Below, one piece after another: positions 34,326 to 45,495 of a stretch of DNA of 64,000 nucleotides (its first letter is position 1; each line of letters opens with the position of its first letter). The stretch is from Pegoplata infirma (Eukaryota; Arthropoda; Insecta; Diptera; Anthomyiidae). The notes below the pieces were generated by a model. The model saw only the letters and a program-made list of their open reading frames with translations. It made no database searches and was not told where the DNA came from. The DNA lies in the NCBI GenBank assembly GCA_963921195.1, contig OY992537.1, positions 72,794,894 to 72,858,893 on the forward strand. Direction: 5' to 3'. Position numbers and translations under genes: made by a program.

Positions 34326-35890
34326 TTTAAAATCACACAACTTTAAAGCGAAATATCTCTCGTTTTTGACCTGGTCTGGCAAAACGATGAATGTCATTGG
34401 ATTCTATGACCCAAAACTAAGTTTACGTGTTTCGGCGTTTTTTAAACTAACAGTGTAATCTGTGTTTCACAGAAAGAAGAAGATGTTCTGATTTACTTAT
34501 TTTAAAACTAAAATTTGTTCTAGGTTTTAACATTCGCAAGTGTGCATAAACAAAGAGCGCTGATGATAGTAACAATGACAAATACTGAAAGTTTTAGATA
34601 ATTCCGCTCTGCCTATGTTGTTATTTATGTATTTTTTTTTTTATCAGATTTTAATTTGTACAAAAATTATTTTTTTCCAGAAATAGTTTATAAATAAATT
34701 CAGTTGTAACAAATCTAAAAATGTATTATTTTTAGAAATTTGCTGTGATAGATTTTTTTTGACGTTATTATAAAATATTTTCACATGTCATATCTTACGA
34801 AAAGAAATTGCATACGTTAAAAGAACAATGTGACAGGAGCTAAATACGCAAGTACTCTTGCAGCCACGTGACAGCAGGTAAAATATTAAAATTTAATGTA
34901 CCCTACACTATGCTTGTGTTGTTTTTTTTTAAAAATCTCAATTAATCTAAAAAACATATTTATTTTGCTTGGATGACTGGATCTTTTTAAGATTTCCCAT
35001 ATATCTCGCGGCTTTGCCCTTCTCTGAAATTAAATTAGGTTCATTTGCCCTTAACCACAGTTATTAAACAATCTATGTGCTTTCTGCTCTAATTAAAAAA
35101 ACATATTCGTGTTTTTATCAATTTGATTTACACTGTTCAACAACGATTTTAAAATATCCATCCAATCAAGTGTAAATAAAATTCAAACCAAGGATCATCG
35201 AGCTCTGTATAGAATCACGAAGTGGGGACTTAAAAAAAAACAAAATATTGTTTTTTTTTTTATTATGCTGCATTTTTTTTTGAATACAATGGCTCAAATA
35301 ATTCCGAAAAAGTGCTTTTAATGAGAAATTTTTGAAAAAATCTAAAAAATTTAAAAAAATTAAAAAATTTAAAGAATTTTGAGAAAAAATTACAAAAATA
35401 ATTACTAAAAAATAAATTTATGAAAAATAGTTAAAAAAAAAATAATATTTAAATTCTCCTTTTTTTAATTTTTCTTAAACAATTTTTCAATTTAAAAATT
35501 CTTTAATTTTTCCAAATTTTTAGAAATTTTTTTGAAACCATTTTTCATTAATTTATTTTGTAAGTAACTACACTGTACAATAATTTCACACTTTTTGAAA
35601 AATTAAGGGGTTCCGACGATTGATTCTGACAGAGGAGATAAACAAGATACACGTGTTTCGGCGTTTTACAAGATCACATCGGAATTTTATTTTAGAGACG
35701 GTAAAAGTTTCCCAGCTTTGACCTTTTCTTGCAACACATCGGTATATAAAACAATGTTTTTTATTTACATCTGAGGTGTATGGTATGTTCAGAAACTTTG
35801 TAGAAAATATAATGGAAAATATTTTTGTGGAAAGTATTAACCCTCTAACTCCCTCTCATAACGGTATTTTTTGGCTCGAAAAATGTTGCA
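34326..35890. repeat. Right arm of the giant nested palindrome
   Basis: Reverse complement of left-arm blocks (see 25140-28015). It lacks the DINE-like element present on the left. It includes GCGCTGATGATAG (hammerhead-like), ACGTGTTTCGGCG near 34424 and 35651, and the left end of a family X unit from 35607. Confidence 0.7.
34554..34610 (+). ncRNA. Hammerhead-ribozyme-like motif, right palindrome arm
   Basis: AGAGCG/CGCTCT stem I (34554-34559 with 34605-34610), CTGATGA at 34560-34566, unpaired T, stem II AGTA/TACT (34568-34571 with 34583-34586), GAA at 34587-34589. Helix III is AGTT/AATT with loop TTAGAT; the predicted cleavage base C is at 34604. Every canonical core base is present and all three helices close without mismatches apart from one G-U in helix III. 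The extra T before stem II is the only departure. Whether it is transcribed or active is unknown. Confidence 0.6.
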
Positions 35891-38268
35891 TTTGTTAAAA
35901 AAAATCAAAAAATCATGTAAACAAATTTTATTTTTCAGAGGTTAGCATAGTTCTTCAAGGAGAACTTTTGCCCTCTGGTCCGATTTTGCTCATTTATGCA
36001 CTTAACTTGCCTAGGAGCATAAGACATATTCGTGCCAAATTTCGGTAGTCTAGCTCTTTTATTTTTGACTGCATCGTGTTAACTACAGACGGACAAACGG
36101 ACATCGCTAGAATGTCTTAAAATCGCTAACTGATCATTAATATATATGGGGCATTCCATGCCAAATCACTCACTTTTAGGCCCGACCCCCTTCGATTAAT
36201 TTTAATTTTGGATATGTTTTAGTACGTATTAAATGCAACTTGCAGCCAAATTTTCAGCCTTTTATACCAAGGTGGTGTTGAGTAATCAATTTTTCAAAAT
36301 GGCGATTTTTTCCAAAAAATTAAAAAATTTAAATTTTCAATCAATTTTGACCAGTAAAAAATATAGATATTTCAAAAAAAGTTTGACAACGTTTTGTTGG
36401 TATTTAAATGTAGTTTTAGAAAAAAAATGTGAAAAAATTATTCGAAGTAATTATCACTTATTTTTTGACGTTTAAAAATTAAAATCGACTTTTTGAAAAA
36501 GTCCGAAACCTTAGAATTTTTTGTAAAAAACTATAAGAATTCTACTCTAAATTATGCAACTTTTAAGCCATAACTCGAGATGTGATCACAATTCTTTCTT
36601 TTTTTTTTTAATTTTTAAAATTGCACCTTTTATGTTTTGGCTCTGATTTATTTTATATGGTGCTCCAAAAAAAAAAAATGGTAGATACTGACCCTAACTT
36701 ACCCTAAATATATTCATTTGGAGGTAAATATACGTCTCACAAAAATTTGGGACGATCGGACATGTGTAAGGCGCTTAGCATGGTCCTTGAAGTTTAAAAA
36801 ACCGATTACAAGGAAAAATATGAATTTTTTTCTGTTTTCGCAATTTCTTTGGTATTTTAAGTTAAGTTTTAATTCAAATGATTACAGAATTATGATGTGG
36901 AGTAAAATGCCTTTCTAATAAGGTACTAAAAACAAAAATCGGTTGAAAATCAGCCAAGTTATTACAACTTCCCCAGGCATCTAGCGTGTGCCATACAACT
37001 TGATTAAAAAATACGAGGCCCTTTTTTAAATTTATTGAAATTTTCTACTGTAACAACATTTTTTCATTATTCATGTTTCAGTGTAATATTTTTTTGACTT
37101 TTCCAAATTTTACAACAAAAAAAATATTTTTTTTTTTAAATAGAGATTTCAAAAGGGTGTGGAAAATGCAGGCATTTTTAGCCCTAATTTAACAAATGTT
37201 AGCAAAACACAATATGAAAAATACTTGTCATCTAATAACATTTGAACTTGAAGAATAAAAAAATGTTATTACAGTAGAAAATTTCAATGAATTTCAAAAA
37301 TCGGATTGTATTGATTAATCAAGTTGTCTGCCACACGTTAGATGCCTGGGGAAGTTGTAATAACTTGGCTGATTTTAAACCGATTTCGGTTTTTATGACC
37401 TTAATAGAGAGACATTTTACTCTATATTTCAATTCTGTAACCATTTGAATTCAAAATTAACTTAAAATACCAAAAAAATTAAGAAAACAGAAAAAAATGC
37501 ATATTTTCCCTTGTAATCCGATTTTCAAACTTCAAAGCCGATGAGGCACGTCTTACCCATGTCCGATCATCCTAAAATTTTTTGAGACGTATTTTTACAC
37601 CCAAGTTAATATATCTTGGGGAAGTTACGGTCAATATTTACCAAATTATTTTTTTTGGAGCACCATATAAAATAAACCAGACTCAAAAAAAAAAAGTGCA
37701 ATTTTCAAAATTTGAATAAAAATAGAACGAATTACGATCACATCTCGAATTATGACTTAAAAGTTGCGTAATTTAGAGTAGCATTTTTTGACATTTTTAA
37801 AAAAAAATCGAAGGTTTCGGACTTTTTCAAAAAGTCGATTTTAATTTTTATACGATAAAAAACAAGTGATAATTACTTCGAATAATTTTTCATATTTTTT
37901 TTCTAAAACTACATTTAACTACCAACAAAATGTTGTCCATCTTTTTTTAATATATCTATATTTTTTACTGGTCAAAATTGATTGAAAATTTAAATTTTTT
38001 CATTTTTTGGAAAAAATCGCCATTTTGAAAAATTGATTACTCAACACCACCTTGGTATAAAAGGCTGAAAATTTGGCTGCAAGTTGCATTTAATACGTAC
38101 TAAAACATATCCAAAAATAAAATTAATCGAAGGGGGTCGGGCCTAAAAGTGAGTGATTTGGCATGGAATGCCCCATATACTTTATGGGCTTTTAGACCGA
38201 TATTTTGATGCGTTACACACGGAATGACAAAGTGAGTATACCCACATACTGTAGTTTGAGGGTATAAA
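35880..38268 (-). mobile_element. DINE-like Helitron interrupted by a foldback
   Basis: 35880-36147 carries the DINE core (ACAGACGGACAAACGGACATC, then TAGAATGTCTTAAAATCG). 38175-38268 carries ATATACTTTATGGG, GACCGATATTTTGATG, CGGAATGACAAAG and GAGGGTATAAAA. Joining the two restores the order seen at 26990-27112. It is of a different subfamily from that copy at its 5' part. Confidence 0.6.
36148..38174. mobile_element. Foldback element (2.0 kb), GGGGCATTCCATGCC ends, 4-bp duplication
   Basis: Left GGGGCATTCCATGCCAAATC and right GATTTGGCATGGAATGCCCC are perfect inverted repeats; ATAT flanks both sides. The arms are about 930 bp each with a ~160-bp centre near 37080-37240, including the mirrored blocks GGTGGTGTTGAGTAATCAAT and AACTTCCCCAGGCATCTA. 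The insertion falls inside the ATATATACTTTATGGGG stretch of a DINE-like element. The frames at 36233 and 36718 are incidental. Confidence 0.8.
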
Positions 38269-39526
38269 AATTGCAAAATAAATTAACACTTAAGGGGCAA
38301 CCTTGAGTTTAAATGATTTTTGGTGCTTGTGTTGTGTTTTGGGCTTTGGTGTGTTTATGTCCAACATTTTTGAAGAACATTTCATTCCCGCCCTCCCCCT
38401 CTTTCGGGGTGGACTGTACGATTTGTTAGAATATAGCAAAAAAAAAATGCCATTATGAGAGGGAGATATAGGGTTGATATGTTCCACAAAAATATTTGCC
38501 ATAATATTTTCTACAAAGTTGCTAAACACACTATACACCTCAGGTGTAACACCTCAGGGTAAAGTAAACACAATTTTATTTACCGATATTTTGCAAGAAC
38601 AGGCCAAATATGGGAAACTTTAATCGTCTCTAAAATAAAATTCCGATGTGATCTTGCATCTCGGAGTCCCGTAATTGTTTTTAGTGTTGTACTGTATTAT
38701 TTTTGTATTTTTGTATTATTTTTTTTTAATTCTTTAAATTGGATTTTTTTAAACAATTTTTCATTAATTTCACTTTTTAGGAATTATTTGACCTTTTGTA
38801 TTGAAAAAAAAGTGCAGCTTAATAAAAAAAAATGCAGCATACATATGTCTAGGTTAATTGTTGCACAGTGTTTTAAACCAATGCACTATAGGAAATTTTA
38901 CCCATTTTTTGGCCAAAAGTCAAAATTAAAATTTTTGCAAACATTATTTTTTTTCACATTAATATAAAAAAAACTTAACAAAGTAAACAATTCTTTCTCA
39001 ATTTTTCGACAGAATTGATGTACTGTCACTTTATCAGTAGTTTTTCTTGCAATTTCTTACTTAGTTATAAAATAACGATTGAGAGCAGCGAATTTTGTGA
39101 TAGCTTCTAACAAAAGTTTTTATATTAAGAATTTATAGTTTTTAAAAACTAAAAAATGGAAAATAATGTCGAAGGTGACTACTTTAATGATAAATAGTGA
39201 AATGTTGGTGAACTCATCTATTAGATCGATTTTATTGGAAAAATTGAAGTGACCTTAAGATGAACTTATTGAAGTATGAATTGGAATTTTATTTTGACTT
39301 TAAAAAAAATGATAGCATATGTTAGCTATAAAACCATAAAAGTTCTCTAGGACAATCAATTACCTTCCGAATTTAAAAAATTTCAAGGTCGGATATGTGC
39401 AAACTTTTTTTTTATACCCATTTTTCCATGTGACTACTGAGTGCCAAATTCAGAGTTATTTAATACATGGCGAGAGAAATAAAGCAGAGGTGGATAAGGA
39501 GCCGCTATTTCTGACCATTTCTTTTC

Positions 39527-39895
39527 ATACATTGCTGAGAGTGAATGTTTCGAAAAATTTAAACAATATATAAAGGAGGAATTAAGAATATTTTGTTCAA
39601 ATATAAATATGAAAAGGATTAAAAGTTGTAGGAGTTTGAAAATTTTTGAAAGACAGCATGCTGTTTGGCTTAAAGGCAATACTTGGCTAAAAAAAACTTG
39701 AAACGCAGCCTGCCTCCACTAAATCGAAACCTGGGCGACCGCAATTAACTTTTTTGTCAAAATCTGCGAGAACAAAAATACGAGTTACAGCAGAAATCTC
39801 TAAAGATCTAAATAGGGAAGTTGAGCCCCTAGCTCTTGCATCATCTACGGCTGCCCGTAGTGGCATTTTGAAATGTAGTTGACGACTTGGAACTC
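39527..39895 (+). pseudogene. Decayed transposon protein fragment
   Basis: Reading 39527 onward gives ...FEKFKQYIKEELRIFCSN..., then HAVWLKGNTWLK. After a frame change in the A-run at about 39689-39696 it continues TQPASTKSKPGRPQLTF and SARTKIRVTAEISKDLNRE. The GRPxxxFxxxSxRTK pattern resembles segments seen in animal DNA-transposon proteins, but I do not recognise a named domain. It lies inside the CACTATAGG inverted repeats and is probably a remnant of that element's transposase. Stops and at least one frameshift make it non-functional; no start codon could be assigned. Confidence 0.45.
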
Positions 39896-40000
39896 AAAAA
39901 TAAAATTTTTGAATAAAATCCTTATTAATATGTAGATTTGTTTGACACTTCTTAACATTGTTAAAATAAATTTCTACTGTTATCTTCGAAAGTTAGTGTA

Positions 40001-40172
40001 CATTCAAAAAAAAAAATATTGTAAAAACAGTTTAGAAAACAGTTTAGAAAACCATATAATCTATCAAGGATCTAAAAAATCTTAGATGCGGCAACTTATA
40101 ACCCGGGAACCCTGTTTGGAACTAATTATAAGGTAATTTTTTAGGTAACTTTACTAATTTTTTTTTTGAGTG
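40001..40172. mobile_element. Short CACTC-family MITE (172 bp)
   Basis: CATTCAAAAAAAAAAA at the left, TTTTTTTTTGAGTG at the right, TA on both sides (39999-40000, 40173-40174). A 13-base AACAGTTTAGAAA unit is tandemly repeated inside. Confidence 0.7.
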
Positions 40173-40819
40173 TATGAAAACCTTTAAGAGTCACTCCCTC
40201 CCTCTAAAGAGTCTTCCAAAAGTCAAATAAAAAAAATCAGTCAAATCGGTCCAGCCGTTTGGCTGTAAATAATTTTGGCCAAAAAAAGGGTAAAATTTCC
40301 TATAGTGCAATGCATAAATTTAGTCTATCATATATTTTAAGTTCATTTGTACTTTCGCATATTACGATCATTTAACATTAATATGTAGTATATTCTTTTT
40401 ATTTTGCAAATATTATTGATAAGAAATTTTAGTAACACATATTATGTGCGAAATCCAAAAACTTTACACACCTGCGTTATCGCAAATATTAATAAAACTT
40501 TTTGTTTTGACCAAAATGTCTATAAAAAAAATTATTACGATTTTGACTAAGGTCATGAGAACTCAAGTATGATAAGAAATTTTATTTTAGTTTTGCCGCC
40601 TTGCAGTTATTCTTAACCCTCTAACTGGCCAATTTTTTTTTCCAATAACAAAATATTTCTTGGGAAATCTATTAAAAACTTAACGGTTTTCCATCCAAAT
40701 GAAATTGATGGTTGAAAAACTAGTTTTTTTTAACAAGTTTTGCAAAAAAATATTTTTTTTAGCGTATTTTTTGTTTTAATGTAAAAAATAATAAGGAAAG
40801 CAATATAAAAGAGAAAGTA

Positions 40820-41094
40820 CACTCAAAATAAAAACTCTGTCAAAATATCTGTAAAACGACTTTTAATTTGATTAAGCAAATTTTCAGCAGATTTTTTGCT
40901 TAAATTGATATTTTTACTAAAATCAGTTTTACAAAATAACAGAAATTTTACTGTGTTTTTACTGATTCTGTTTGCTGAATTTCAATATATTTTTTAACAT
41001 ATTTTTAGCAGATTAATTTTTAATTATACAGAAATAGTTTCCTGTTATTTTTTTTTTCAAGAAAATTTCTAACATTAAGTTATTTTTATGAGTG
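40820..41094. mobile_element. CACTC-family MITE, CTCTGTCAAAA subfamily (275 bp)
   Basis: CACTCAAAATAAAAACTCTG at the left, TTTTTATGAGTG at the right, TA on both sides. The interior has TTTAGCAGATT and TTTACTGATTCTGTTTGCTG words shared with 28713-29124, 41733-42303 and 63560-64000. 40330-40815 has no feature that I recognise. Confidence 0.75.
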
Positions 41095-41732
41095 TACATT
41101 AGGGTGGAGCAAATATTGGACCTGTAGGACAATGGCTTTATGTTCTTTTTTTTGACTTGAAACATACACTCAAAAAAAAAAAACTGTAATGTTAGCAAAA
41201 AAAAGCTTGTAAACCTACAAGAAAATTTGCTGATTTTGAACCCACAATTCTATTGGTAAACTTAGCAAAAATGTTTTGCCAAAAATAAGTAAACTAAGTT
41301 TTTTTTAATTTTAACTTACAAGGGAAGTCTCCCTGGTGTCACCCTCCGATCTTCATGAAATTTGGATATGTTGTTAAGAACGAAAATTAATTCGACACGC
41401 AGTTTTTTTTAGCGGCCCAAACTCATTTTTAGGGGGGCTCGATTTGTATGGGGGGAAATTGACCTTTTTTAGTTATTTACGATTTACGCCCATTTAAGCA
41501 AAATTAATATAGGCATGTGTGGCATAAGATTAAAGGTATTAAAAATATCTATCTCGTGGTGCTAACAACGGGCCAAAGAATAATATAATATTAATATTTT
41601 CGACTTATTAACAAAATGTCCTGAAATTTTGGTATTTTACTCAATATGACGAAAAGTTGTGCATGTTCGGGCACGTTCTTAACACGTAGATAGGTTTTTC
41701 AAAGACCTTTCTTTTGGTATGCAACATGACTA

Positions 41733-42303
41733 CACTCAAAAGAAAAACTCTGTCAAAACATCTGTAAAACGACTTTCAATTTGAATTAGCAATCTTTTAG
41801 CAGATTGTTCTGCTGAGAAGGATATTTTTACTAAAATCTCTGTCATTCAGTTTAAGAAAATAACAGACATTTTACTATGTTTATACTGATTTTGTTTGCT
41901 GAATTTCATTATTTTGTCAAGAAATTTTTTTATATAAAAAAAAAAGCAGAACAGATTGTTCTGCTGAAATCAGCAGATTATTCTGCTCAAATCAGCAGAT
42001 TGTTCTGCTAAAATCAGATTTCTCTGCTGTCGAACAATACACATGTTTAATAACTAAAACGCCAGATAAAAGTATAGGCTTCCGTAGCGTAGTGGTTAAG
42101 AAGTGTACTTTCAAATCGGAAGGTGGCGAGTTCGATGCTGGCTGGCGGCGTATGTTTTTTTTTCTTGTTATATTTATTCACCTCTTATGACAGATATTTA
42201 GCAAACCGTGTCTGCTAAAATCAGCAGATTTCTCATATGGCTCAAAATGGGTGTATTTTCAGCAGATTTTTCTGCTGATTGGACAGAGAATTTATTTTGA
42301 GTG
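41733..42303. mobile_element. CACTC-family element carrying a SINE-like repeat
   Basis: CACTCAAAAGAAAAACTCTG at the left, TTTATTTTGAGTG at the right, TA at 41731-41732 and 42304-42305. Several CAGCAGATTxTTCTGCT words. Interrupted by the SINE-like unit 42028-42184, after which the interior resumes with GCAAACCGTGTCTGC. Confidence 0.75.
42028..42184 (+). repeat. SINE-like tRNA-derived repeat, copy 2
   Basis: Same unit as 33248-33407: CATGTTTAATAACTAAAACG, GTAGCGTAGTGGTTAAG (close to a Pol III A-box), AAATCGGAAGGTGGCGAG, TTCGATGCTGG, then a T-run. GGTGGCGAGTTCGAT is in B-box position. It is embedded in a different host element from copy 1. Confidence 0.6.
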
Positions 42304-43229
42304 TAGGTTTCTTTGCATAATATAGGAGATAAACGAAATAAACTGAAAAATGGCCTTGAGGACCCCATTGAGTTCGGACTGCATAGGTCCAGGCCCCGAT
42401 GCACCTAGACCTAGGGTTCCTTACAAATCATCATAGTTTTTGATCCAAAATTTGTGTCCGTTTCGCTCTACTTTGCTTAGTTTTTGAGATACGTGATTTT
42501 AGGGTACCACTGGGGTTTTGAGAATTAAAAAACTCGATAACTTCAAAACTATTACTCGGAGAGCTACAAAAATGCTTTTGGACTTTTTGTTGTGTCGACA
42601 ATATTTACCGAGATATGAGCATTTTACAATTTTCAGAAATGCTAACTTTTTTGGATCCAAAGTTAAGACCCATTAGGGTCCACACATGTGAAGAGGACCG
42701 GCGATGCTATGCCAAGCGCGAGAACTAAGAATGCCCTCCATTTTGATCTATCTGGCTTAGTTTCCGAGATATCGCCATTTTAAGTTTTCTTAAAAAAAAA
42801 ATACAATTTATTTTTGTTAATATTAGCAAAAAAAGCTTTGGTCAACTCAATTTTATATGTAGCAAAAAAAAATAGTTAAAATTTTGTTTAAAATTGCTAA
42901 TGCGCTAAGTGAAGTTTACAACATATTTTTGCTAACATGCTAATCTCAACCAAAAATTTGCTAAAGGTTAGCTTGCTAGCATTAGCAAAAAAAGTAAATC
43001 TACTAATGTATTATTTTAAATGTAATTTCATGCTCTCTTTCAGTACCACCAATTTTAACTGTGACATTTTACACAAAAATCACATAAGATGTGTGAAATC
43101 GTTGTAATGCCATAAAATCTAAGTGCCAATTGACGTACAACGTCTGATTTTGATTAACCAGTTTCATAAATATGAAGAAACATTTTTCTTTGAGCCTAGG
43201 TCTTTTAAAAATTACACAGCCCGACAAAA

Positions 43230-43960
43230 TTAAAAAAGATTTTTGCTTCTTTGAATTTATCAACTGATTCTAGTTAATTTGGGTGCGCTGAATTCAAATC
43301 TGTAATCAGTTTGCTCTATCAGCTCTAGTTTTCATGATATAGCTTTTTTATACCCTCCACTTATGACCTCCAATTATGACAGTCTGACCGTCTGTTGAGG
43401 GTGGGTTGTACAAGGAAAATTTTTTAGGCAAGTCCATGACGCTCAGACTTAAAATTGTCCATTGTACCGTAATTGATTGGCCGTCTGTCAGTTTTTTCAA
43501 TTTTTTTTTTTCATAAAAATTTTTTATTTACAGTTAAATTAACATAATTCATCAAAAAGCACATCTTAAGCGAACCGGTTTGACACCTATAAGTTGACTG
43601 GAAGGTAAATATACTTTTTAAACGAAAAAAATATTTGAATTAAAAAAAATTTTGGGTAAAAAATTTTGGGTAAAAAATTTTAGGTAAAAAATGTTGGGTA
43701 AAAAATTTTTTTCCGGAAAAATTTTTTTTTTTGGTAACTACTATAACTGTAAATAAGAAATTTTGATGAAAAAAAAAATTTTTGACACAACTGACTGACG
43801 GCCAGACTGTCATAATTGGAGGTCATAAGTGGAGGGTATAAAAAAGCTATATCATGAAAACTAGAGCTGATAGAGACAAACTGATTACAGATTTGAATTC
43901 AGCGCACCCAAATTAACTAAAATCAGTTGATAAATTCAAAGAAGCAAATTGAATGTTGGC
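43230..43960. repeat. Palindromic repeat with DINE-like inner ends
   Basis: 43237-43400 (GCTTCTTTGAATTTATCAAC ... TATACCCTCCACTTATGACC) is the reverse complement of 43790-43950. The arms end with GGTCATAAGTGGAGGGTATA, a DINE-like subterminal repeat. The loop contains a tandem TTTTGGGTAAAAAATT repeat (43652-43715, four units). No gene. Confidence 0.6.
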
Positions 43961-44590
43961 CTGTGTTATCAAATGGAAGTATTTTACAAACGGTATGAGT
44001 AACTTGGTGCATTTTCTAAATATATGTCTGTATATAAAACATTACACAAGATCTACCAACGTCATAATGTTATATTAAAAACAAAAAATTCACTTAGCAT
44101 GTTGCCAAAGATAAACATTTATGTCGCAACAAACGTTTGTCTACAACATGTGTACAACAACCGGAAGTATAATCAACATCATCATCATCCACATCAAGAT
44201 GAATGTATTTGTATAACAAATGTCAATAAAATGTATAAGTAAAATGTTATCTAACACAAAAAAAAAAAAAAACTAAGAATTCCTTTTTGCATATTTTCAA
44301 GGATAACAAAAATGAATGTTAAGGATAGTGTTGATGATGAGATCAGCTGCCACAGTTAAATTAAATACAATGTTGCAAACAAAACACCTGAGGCCGTATA
44401 AGGACACAATAAAGTTAAAATTTAAGAATGAGAACAAAAAAAAAATAAAAAAAAGGAATTTTTAGGAATGAGTAATACAGAACAGATGAAGCCACTAAAA
44501 ATAAACGCATTATTAAAATAACAGCCAGACATCATGAAAGATCAACAGAAAAAAAAACAACTGATGGAGTTAAAAAACAAAAAAAAAAAC
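43961..44590. other. No feature recognised
   Basis: Less AT-biased than the repeats around it; includes a CATCATCATCC run near 44180. The frames at 44024 and 44542 have no recognisable similarity or gene-like context. Confidence 0.4.
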
Positions 44591-44645
44591 AAATAAAAAA
44601 TTTCATTCGACTTGGCCGAATCCTTGAATACCCTCCAAAATGTAC
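44591..44645 (-). mobile_element. DINE-like Helitron, 3' end (rest at 48246-48370)
   Basis: Hairpin TTCGACTTGGCCGAA and ATACCCTCCA mark the minus-strand 3' end. The matching 5' end (GACCAATATTTCAATG, CGGAATGACAAAC, GAGTGGAGGGCATA) is at 48246-48370. A 3.6-kb stack of LINE fragments lies between. Confidence 0.6.
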
Positions 44646-44669
44646 AAAAATACTGACAAGAAGTAATCG

Positions 44670-45495
44670 GAATTACCAAATGTGATTCTTGGAAAAACTT
44701 CTGTGGAAACGTAGAAAACATTTCTGAGGCACCCAGGCTGCACAAAGTTCTGGCTTCTTTTCATTGTTTTCTAGGATACCTGAAGGATCCTACTGCGGTG
44801 TGGTCTACCTGTAGAGGGGAGTCGCTGGGTATCCTTCTAAACACGAGTTTTCCACGCAACTCCATGACGCCGTGTTAAGCTGTGGAAGGTTCGGACGCCC
44901 AAACATCTGAAATTGCTTAGGAAATAATAAATATGCCAACATTAATCTGGGCGATTGAAAGCTTCGGTCCTTATAAATCTCCTGGACCTGTTGTTATAAT
45001 CCCAGATAAGATACCGCAAGAGCCGTATTATACAGCTCCTTGGATGTATAATCTCTACGAAGCATGCATCAACTGGTCGTATATTCCTTTGAAATTGAGG
45101 GATACCAGAGTCTTTTTTATCCCGAAGGCTTGAAAAGAATTCCCACACAGTTTTAGACCAATTAGTCTTCCTTCTTTTTTGTTAAAGACAATGGAAAGAA
45201 TGATAGACTAATGTTTGCGTAGAGAGATTGATCTGAGGTTAGGTTGGATGGGTGTCCGCCAATTTGGAGAATTCACTCGAAGGCCATAAGGTAACATCTA
45301 AAGATCGCTTTTGGTAAAGGAGTACACAATGGTGGATTTTCTTGATCTATATCAGGAGGGGGCTTTTAATAATGTCATCCCAGAATCAACAATTGTGGCA
45401 TTGTCTGTGAAGCGTAGGATTGTTTTAATGGTTGAAAATCTAATTGCCAATTGAAGTATAACGTCAGAAATTGTAGAGTCTACCATATCTCGATG
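44670..45495 (+). pseudogene. LOA/I-like LINE ORF2 fragment A (5' RT region)
   Basis: Contains the N-terminal part of a LINE reverse transcriptase. Recognisable stretches are MPTLIWAIESFGPYKSPGP, CINWSYIPLKLRDTRVFFIP, FRPISLPSFLLKTMERMID and, after frameshifts, the catalytic-motif-A surroundings near 45330-45370 (AFNNVIPES). Many stops and frame changes. The same region lies in fragment D (minus strand). It stops inside the RT domain where inverted fragment B begins (about 45495). It supplies 5' sequence missing from the best copy at 49193. Confidence 0.75.

Larger units (their letters stand above)
35607..38680. mobile_element. Family X foldback, interrupted by a DINE-like element
   Basis: GGGGTTCCGACGATTG near 35608 faces a decayed CTCGGAGTCCCG near 38668. 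Mirror blocks are TTGTAGAAAATATAATGG (35805) and CCATAATATTTTCTACAAAG (38498), and CTCCCTCTCATAACGG (35850) and CATTATGAGAGGGAG (38450). Between them sits the DINE-like element with its own foldback insert. Confidence 0.6.
38884..40307. mobile_element. CACTATAGG-ended DNA transposon relic, possibly Transib-like
   Basis: About 37-bp inverted ends starting CACTATAGGAAATTTTACCC, flanked by CAATG on both sides (38879-38883, 40308-40312). CACTATAGG resembles the CACWATGG-type heptamer start of Transib elements, which also make 5-bp duplications; that assignment is inference. It contains a decayed protein frame (39527-39895) and a small CACTC-family insertion (40001-40172). Confidence 0.65.
41167..43022. 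mobile_element. CACTC-family element, TTAGCAAAAA subfamily, interrupted
   Basis: CACTCAAAAAAAAAAAACTG at the left; the right end is decayed (GTATTATTTTAAATG) but followed by TA. Both ends carry TGTTAGCAAAAAAAGCTTG-like words. The interior block CGCTCTACTTTGCTTAGTTT and CTGGCTTAGTTTCCGAG is inverted relative to 60880-61220. A second CACTC element (41733-42303) is inserted within it. Confidence 0.65.
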
